Position numbers and translations under genes: made by a program | In this document: one piece after another, positions 59,814-64,000 of the stretch | How positions within the stretch are numbered: position 1 is the stretch's first letter | Layout of the letters: every line of letters starts with the position of its first letter | From: Paenibacillus beijingensis | Lineage (GTDB): Bacteria; Bacillota; Bacilli; Paenibacillales; Paenibacillaceae | Direction: 5' to 3' | DNA length: 64,000 nt | NCBI RefSeq assembly: GCF_000961095.1 | Contig: NZ_CP011058.1 | Location: 3,375,501 to 3,439,500, forward strand | Notes under the pieces: generated by a model | Told to the model about the DNA's origin: nothing | Seen by the model: only the letters and a program-made list of their open reading frames with translations | Database searches by the model: none

Positions 59814-60480
59814 TTCCAATTTGGTGACATTGCATACGCCCAAATCTCCGATTTCAGAGGCGTACCGGACGCTGCGCACCAACATCCAATTTTCATCTAT
59901 CGACAACAAAATAAACGTGTTGATGGTTGCATCCGCTCAATCCGGCGAAGGCAAAAGCACGACGGTATCCAACTTGGCCGTCACGTATGCACAGGAAGGC
60001 AAAAAAGTGCTGCTTATCGATGCGGACCTGCGAAAACCGACGATGCATCGAATCTTCGGCTTATCTAACCGGGTCGGTTTGACAAGCGTCATTACCGGTC
60101 AGATTCGTCCGTCCGATGCGATTCAAAGTACGGAAGTAATTAACTTATCGTTATTGCCTTCGGGGACGATACCGCCCAATCCGGCAGAGCTGCTCGCTTC
60201 GCAGAAGATGAAAGCTTTTGTGAATGAAATGAAGGGCGCCTACGACATGGTCATCTTCGATACGCCCCCGGTTCTCGCTGTAGCCGACTCGCTTATTGTG
60301 TCTTCGGTGTGCGACGGCGTCGTTATCGTCGTACAGGAAGGCAGAGTGAAGCGCGAATTGGTACGAAAAGCGAAGGAAAGTCTTGAGCGGGTTAATGCGA
60401 AGCTGATCGGCGTCGTGCTGAACAACGTGAAGAAAAGCAAAGACGGTTACTACTATTACTACCGTGAAACAGCCGAGTAA
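59794..60480 (+). CDS. BY-kinase, capsular tyrosine-protein kinase (CapB/YwqD-like)
   Basis: A 228-residue cytoplasmic kinase. Walker A SAQSGEGKST near 48, Walker A' LLIDADLRKP near 76, Walker B VIFDTPPVLAVADS near 155. The C-terminal tyrosine cluster (DGYYYYYRE, five consecutive Tyr) is the autophosphorylation site. GGGGAGGG lies 6 nt before the ATG. Its cycle of phosphorylation, together with the Wzz-like partner, drives polymer assembly. No cognate phosphatase gene (YwqE/CpsB-type) is seen within the window. Confidence 0.93.
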   Translation: MPRLISNSNLVTLHTPKSPISEAYRTLRTNIQFSSIDNKINVLMVASAQSGEGKSTTVSNLAVTYAQEGKKVLLIDADLRKPTMHRIFGLSNRVGLTSVITGQIRPSDAIQSTEVINLSLLPSGTIPPNPAELLASQKMKAFVNEMKGAYDMVIFDTPPVLAVADSLIVSSVCDGVVIVVQEGRVKRELVRKAKESLERVNAKLIGVVLNNVKKSKDGYYYYYRETAE

Positions 60481-60734
60481 GCGAGAGGACAGAAGTTCAG
60501 GTGATGCCTACTGTACCTTTATCAACGTAGGCACTCGGCCACGCTGTGGGTCTTGCATGTTGCAGACCTTAGACGTTCATCGTCAAGGGTGTGGTGTGAG
60601 GATGGGTTCGATGCCCGTTCTTTCATAACGATTCGATTTCTGAAAGTGTGAGCTATGCTCTTTGGTTTCATGGAGAGTATAGCTGACACTTTTAGTCTAG
60701 ACAGAAAAAAATAATAGAGGATAGGGTGAATACG
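60481..60734 (+). other. Structured leader upstream of galU
   Basis: A 254-bp gap holding several stem-loops: TGCCTAC/GTAGGCA (60505-60533), GGTCTtGCA/TGCAGACC (60549-60568) and a long hairpin at 60643-60693. None ends in a T-run. A regulatory RNA or processing site within the operon is possible. Confidence 0.45.
60643..60693 (+). repeat. Long hairpin before galU
   Basis: AAAGTGT-AGCTAT-CTC pairs with GAG-ATAGCT-ACACTTT with small bulges, about 16 bp in all. It is ~40 bp before the galU start. Confidence 0.6.
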
Positions 60735-61643
60735 ATGAAAAAAGTGAAAAAAGCGATTATTCCTGCAGCTGGACTTGGTACCCGTTTCTTGCCGGCAACA
60801 AAAGCAATGCCCAAAGAAATGCTCCCGATCGTAGACAAGCCCACCATCCAGTATATCGTCGAGGAAGCAATCGAATCGGGTATTGAGGACATTATCGTCG
60901 TGACGGGAAAAGGAAAACGGGCGATCGAGGACCACTTCGACATCGCGTTTGAGCTCGAACAGACGCTGCAGGAAAAAGGAAAGCTGGAAATCCTGGAAAA
61001 GGTACGGCGTTCCTCCAATGTGGAAATCCATTATATCCGGCAAAAAGAACCGAAAGGGCTTGGCCATGCGGTATGGTGCGCACGCAATTTTATCGGCGAC
61101 GAACCGTTCGCCGTACTGCTCGGCGACGATATCGTCGATGCGGCGGTTCCGTGCACGAAGCAGCTCATCGACCAATATGACCGTACCGGCCGTTCGGTTA
61201 TCGGTGTCCAAACGGTAGGCGTCGATCAAACGGACCGTTACGGAATCGTAGATCCGATCGAAACGGAAGCGCTCGGCCGTCTGTACCAGGTGAATCGTTT
61301 CGTGGAAAAGCCGCCGATCGGACAGGCGCCCTCGAATTTGGCGATTATGGGAAGATACGTGCTGACGCCGGAAATTTTTGAATATTTGGGTCATCAGGAA
61401 CGGGGCGCCGGAGGCGAAATTCAACTTACGGACGCGATTCAGAAACTGAATGTCGATCATGGCGTGTTCGCTTACGATTTCGAAGGCGTTCGGTACGACG
61501 TGGGCGAGAAGCTCGGTTTTATTATGACGACCATCGAATTTGCGCTTCGCAGACCTGAACTGCGCCATGCTTTAATTACCGAGTTGGAAGGGCTCTTTGA
61601 AAGGGAAATCGGTAAACAATTGCTGTCGGCAAAGGGGGAATAA
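60735..61643 (+). CDS. galU: UTP--glucose-1-phosphate uridylyltransferase
   Basis: Makes UDP-glucose from UTP and glucose-1-phosphate. About 302 residues from ATG 60735 (AGGGTGA upstream; GTG 60726 also possible). The nucleotidyltransferase motif AAGLGTRFLPATKAMPKEML is at ~9-28, followed by VDKPTIQYIVEEA and EPKGLGHAVWCA; the FVEKP segment is near 190. It lies inside the exopolysaccharide locus, where UDP-glucose is the donor or the precursor for galE, whose gene is elsewhere in the window. Confidence 0.95.
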   Translation: MKKVKKAIIPAAGLGTRFLPATKAMPKEMLPIVDKPTIQYIVEEAIESGIEDIIVVTGKGKRAIEDHFDIAFELEQTLQEKGKLEILEKVRRSSNVEIHYIRQKEPKGLGHAVWCARNFIGDEPFAVLLGDDIVDAAVPCTKQLIDQYDRTGRSVIGVQTVGVDQTDRYGIVDPIETEALGRLYQVNRFVEKPPIGQAPSNLAIMGRYVLTPEIFEYLGHQERGAGGEIQLTDAIQKLNVDHGVFAYDFEGVRYDVGEKLGFIMTTIEFALRRPELRHALITELEGLFEREIGKQLLSAKGE

Positions 61644-61646
61644 ACG

Positions 61647-62333
61647 ATGAACCCTTCCCGTCAACAGGATGAAGTGGTGATAAACGTTTATCCGGGACGG
61701 TTGTCCAATGTGAACAACCAAGGTCTTGCCGGTTACTCCATCTTCAAACGTTCGCTCGACTTTACGTGCGCGTTAGCCGGGTTAATCGTCTTAACCCCCC
61801 TCTTTCTCGTGCTTGCCATTCTGATCAAGCTGGAAGATCCGCGCGGCTCCGTATTTTTTTATCAGACCCGAATCGGGAAAAACGAGAAGCCGTTCAGGAT
61901 GTACAAATTCCGCTCGATGGTGAGCAACGCGGAAGAAAGGCTGAAGGAGCTGCTCGACAAAAACGAGATTCAGGGCGCGATGTTCAAGATGAAGAATGAC
62001 CCGCGCATCACGAAAGTCGGCAAGTTTATCCGCAAAACGAGTCTCGACGAGCTGCCGCAGCTTGTCAATGTGCTCAGAGGCGACATGTCGCTTGTCGGTC
62101 CGCGGCCGCCGCTCCCGAGAGAAGTGGCGGAGTATACGGAGCGGGACAAGCTGCGCCTGCTCGTAACGCCGGGATGTACGGGCCTGTGGCAGGTAAGCGG
62201 ACGGAACGAATTGGGCTTCAAAGAAATGGTTGAATTGGATATCAAATATATCGAAAACCGCAGCATCGGCTTCGATCTGAAAATCCTGCTGAAAACGGTT
62301 AAAGTGCTGTTCGGCTCGAAAGACGCTTTTTAA
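61647..62333 (+). CDS. Undecaprenyl-phosphate sugar phosphotransferase (initiating glycosyltransferase)
   Basis: A 228-residue bacterial sugar transferase. One membrane helix (SLDFTCALAGLIVLTPLFLVLAILIK) precedes the conserved core: IGKNEKPFRMYKFRSM, KFIRKTSLDELPQLVNVLRG, SLVGPRPPLPREV and GLWQVSGRNELGF. Such enzymes load the first sugar phosphate (galactose, glucose or an N-acetyl sugar) onto undecaprenyl phosphate and start each repeat unit. It begins 3 bp after galU, so the two are coupled. Confidence 0.93.
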   Translation: MNPSRQQDEVVINVYPGRLSNVNNQGLAGYSIFKRSLDFTCALAGLIVLTPLFLVLAILIKLEDPRGSVFFYQTRIGKNEKPFRMYKFRSMVSNAEERLKELLDKNEIQGAMFKMKNDPRITKVGKFIRKTSLDELPQLVNVLRGDMSLVGPRPPLPREVAEYTERDKLRLLVTPGCTGLWQVSGRNELGFKEMVELDIKYIENRSIGFDLKILLKTVKVLFGSKDAF

Positions 62334-62354
62334 ACTGATACGGAGTTGAGAGTG

Positions 62355-63476
62355 ATGGCAAGAATTCTTCATGTGTCCGAGTTTACGAAAGGCGGAATCG
62401 AAACTCATCTTAATGAAATACTGACATATCAGGCCGCTTTTCATGACGTTTACCTGATGGTTTCCGAACAAAACTCGAATAAAGATGCCTTGCACATTAG
62501 TCCCGACCGGTTGTTTCTCTATCCTTACAGGCGGCATCCGAAATACTTTGCCGGGGCGATGAAAAGCATCTGGAATACCGTTAAAGAAATCAATCCGGAC
62601 ATTATTCACATTCACGGCACGTTCGCAGGATTTTTCTTGCGGACGCTGCTTTTTTTTAAGAAGGAGCGCCCGGCCGTCATTTACTGCGCGCACGGATGGT
62701 CGTTTCTGATGGATACGGCTTCCTGGAAAAAGAAATTGTTCGGATGGATCGAAAAAGTGTTGTCGGCAAAAACGACGGATGCGATCATCAACATTTCCAA
62801 CTATGAGTATCAATACGCGTTAAAGTACGGCATCCCGCCCAAAAAATCGGTCATCGTTTATAACGGCGTGTCGGAAGCGGAGAAGGCGTCCGAGCTGCCG
62901 TTCACGGCGAAAAAAGATCAAATCAATCTTCTTTACATTGGACGATTTGACCGGCAAAAAGGTTTTGATTTGCTGCTCGATGTTTTTAACCGGCATAAGT
63001 TTGCTAATGTCAATCTGTACTTGGTCGGCGATACCGTATTGAAAGATCAGCATCATTACGAGCTGCCCGACAATGCGATCAAAATCGGTTGGGTCAAAAA
63101 CTCCGAGGTCGACAAGTACGTCAGGGCGTGCGATGCGGTCATCGTCCCGTCCCGCTGGGAAGGGTTTGGCATCGTCGCCATTGAGGCGCTGCGCAATCGA
63201 AAGCCGGTCATCGCAAGCAACCGCGGCGCGCTTCCGGAAATTGTCCAGCATGGCGTAAACGGCTATATTTTCGATTTTGACAAGAGGGAAGAGCTGGCGG
63301 CCATTATCAAGCAGCTCGACAAACCGACGCTTGAGAAAATGGGCAATACCGGGGAGCAAATATTCCGGAAAAAGTTCCACTCCAGCAAGATGAACGAGCA
63401 GATTGAACAGCTGTACGAATCCATTGTGCAGCGGCCAAATCCGCAGGTTGCGTTCCAGGTAAAAAAGTATGTATAG
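62355..63476 (+). CDS. Glycosyltransferase family 4
   Basis: A 373-residue GT-B enzyme from ATG 62355 (GGAG 9 nt upstream). The N-terminal acceptor domain starts ARILHVSEFTKGGIETHLNE; the C-terminal donor domain has LLYIGRFDRQKGFDLLLDVF and the GT4 E-x7-E motif region PSRWEGFGIVAIEALRNRKP. It adds a sugar to the lipid-linked repeat unit on the cytoplasmic face. It overlaps the next gene by 8 bp. Confidence 0.92.
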   Translation: MARILHVSEFTKGGIETHLNEILTYQAAFHDVYLMVSEQNSNKDALHISPDRLFLYPYRRHPKYFAGAMKSIWNTVKEINPDIIHIHGTFAGFFLRTLLFFKKERPAVIYCAHGWSFLMDTASWKKKLFGWIEKVLSAKTTDAIINISNYEYQYALKYGIPPKKSVIVYNGVSEAEKASELPFTAKKDQINLLYIGRFDRQKGFDLLLDVFNRHKFANVNLYLVGDTVLKDQHHYELPDNAIKIGWVKNSEVDKYVRACDAVIVPSRWEGFGIVAIEALRNRKPVIASNRGALPEIVQHGVNGYIFDFDKREELAAIIKQLDKPTLEKMGNTGEQIFRKKFHSSKMNEQIEQLYESIVQRPNPQVAFQVKKYV

Positions 63477-64000
63477 ATCACATCTGATGAAATCTTCGAT
63501 GGGTGTCGTTCAGCAAAGCTATCCGCCTTTGGATCAGCGGCTGGAGGCGGGAAGTTCCAAAGGGCAGCCGTTCTTTGCGATGTATTTGTGCATCTTGTTA
63601 TTGTTGACGGTTTACCAGGATTTCCCGCTAGCCAATATGATCGGAGAGATTGGACGATCCCCGATCATTTTATTTATGCCTCTCTTTGTGTTATGTGAAG
63701 TTGTGCAATTGAGCAAACATAAGAAATTCATTGTCGCCACGAAGCTGCAAAAGTATTTGCTCGTTTTTATTTTGTATTTGAGTTTTATTAGCGTTCTCTA
63801 CGTTTTCTTTAAATTCATCGGAGGAAGCTACCAATTCGGTTCGGAAAACATTTTGGTCAAATCGTTTAAGGTGCTCATTTATTTTATTTTGATTTTTTTG
63901 TATATCCGGCATTTGCATTTGGTTTTCTCAAAAATCAACAGCTATAAAGTGCTTTACGGATGCTTCTTTGCCATCGTTACGCTGCTGCTCTCGATTATGA
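63469..64000 (+). CDS. O-antigen polymerase/ligase-like membrane protein, 3' partial
   Basis: An open frame from ATG 63469 (ATG 63487 is an alternative) runs off the right edge without a stop. After a ~38-residue polar N-terminus come hydrophobic helices (FAMYLCILLLLTVYQDFPLA, IILFMPLFVLCEVVQL, YLLVFILYLSFISVLYVFF, VLIYFILIFLYIRH, VLYGCFFAIVTLLLSIM). At least five helices in 177 residues, placed in the exopolysaccharide operon, fit a Wzy-type polymerase or O-antigen ligase. The diagnostic periplasmic loop lies beyond the window. Confidence 0.75.
   Translation, partial: MYRSHLMKSSMGVVQQSYPPLDQRLEAGSSKGQPFFAMYLCILLLLTVYQDFPLANMIGEIGRSPIILFMPLFVLCEVVQLSKHKKFIVATKLQKYLLVFILYLSFISVLYVFFKFIGGSYQFGSENILVKSFKVLIYFILIFLYIRHLHLVFSKINSYKVLYGCFFAIVTLLLSIM

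Noticed and set aside
1..64000. CRISPR array, prophage, insertion sequence, rRNA genes or replication origin
   Set aside because: No regularly spaced repeats with unique spacers, no transposase, integrase or phage structural genes, no rRNA sequence and no DnaA-box cluster were found.

Overview
The window looks like chromosomal DNA of a spore-forming, GC-moderate Firmicute of the Paenibacillaceae (Paenibacillus or a close relative). The evidence is a sigB-rsbW-rsbV locus, the spore genes yyaC and cmpA, AGGAGG-type ribosome binding sites, frequent GTG/TTG starts, tRNAs mostly with encoded CCA, and an exopolysaccharide locus with separate Wzz-like and CapB-like tyrosine-kinase proteins. I see no prophage, transposase, integrase or CRISPR array.

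Layout. 1-5 kb is a general-stress region: the end of a response-regulator/PP2C phosphatase (RsbY-like), a divergent CorA relative, sigB-rsbW-rsbV with a good SigB promoter, and a frameshifted YflT-type stress gene that appears to have its own divergent SigB promoter. 5-8.5 kb holds a 14-TM drug exporter, a YtxH-type stress protein and an AraC regulator. 8.9-12.9 kb is galK-galE-galT. 13-17.6 kb carries small conserved genes (a DUF1128 protein, YyaC, an alpha/beta hydrolase, a DUF6483-like protein, a methyltransferase). 17.7-21.5 kb is a compact c-di-GMP module: a membrane diguanylate cyclase, an HD-GYP protein whose HD histidine is replaced, and a PilZ protein.

22-28.6 kb carries a CDF metal transporter, an isochorismatase-fold gene facing an XRE/MmyB-type regulator across a perfect palindrome, an EamA permease and a large O-antigen-ligase/TPR protein containing three 63-bp repeats. 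29-35 kb holds housekeeping genes (DedA, thioredoxin-like, MBL hydrolase, Tex, CmpA, SprT), followed by five tRNA genes (Asn, Ser, Glu, Lys, Leu) with three promoters. 36.4-43 kb is a small catabolic-looking cluster: nitrilase, a polar amino-acid ABC importer, a PucR regulator and an FAH-family hydrolase. It is flanked by a gene remnant and by an oxidoreductase with an internal deletion.

43.4-51.1 kb has an MFS permease and a complete Opp/App peptide importer (binding protein, two permeases, two ATPases) with candidate CcpA (cre) and CodY sites upstream. 51-57.7 kb has a DUF2500 protein, lipoate ligase, an Hpt-REC-GGDEF-REC protein, repeat-rich intergenic DNA, an MBL hydrolase, a phosphodiesterase remnant and a GtrA protein. 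58.3 kb to the end is the start of an exopolysaccharide operon: an unknown 140-aa protein, Wzz-like and CapB-like proteins, galU, an initiating sugar transferase, a GT4 glycosyltransferase and a truncated membrane polymerase that runs off the window. Sugar nucleotides made by GalKET and GalU plausibly feed this locus, and the window encodes two diguanylate cyclases that could influence matrix production; these links are inferences. All start choices, family names and sites come from reading the sequence by eye, without database searches.
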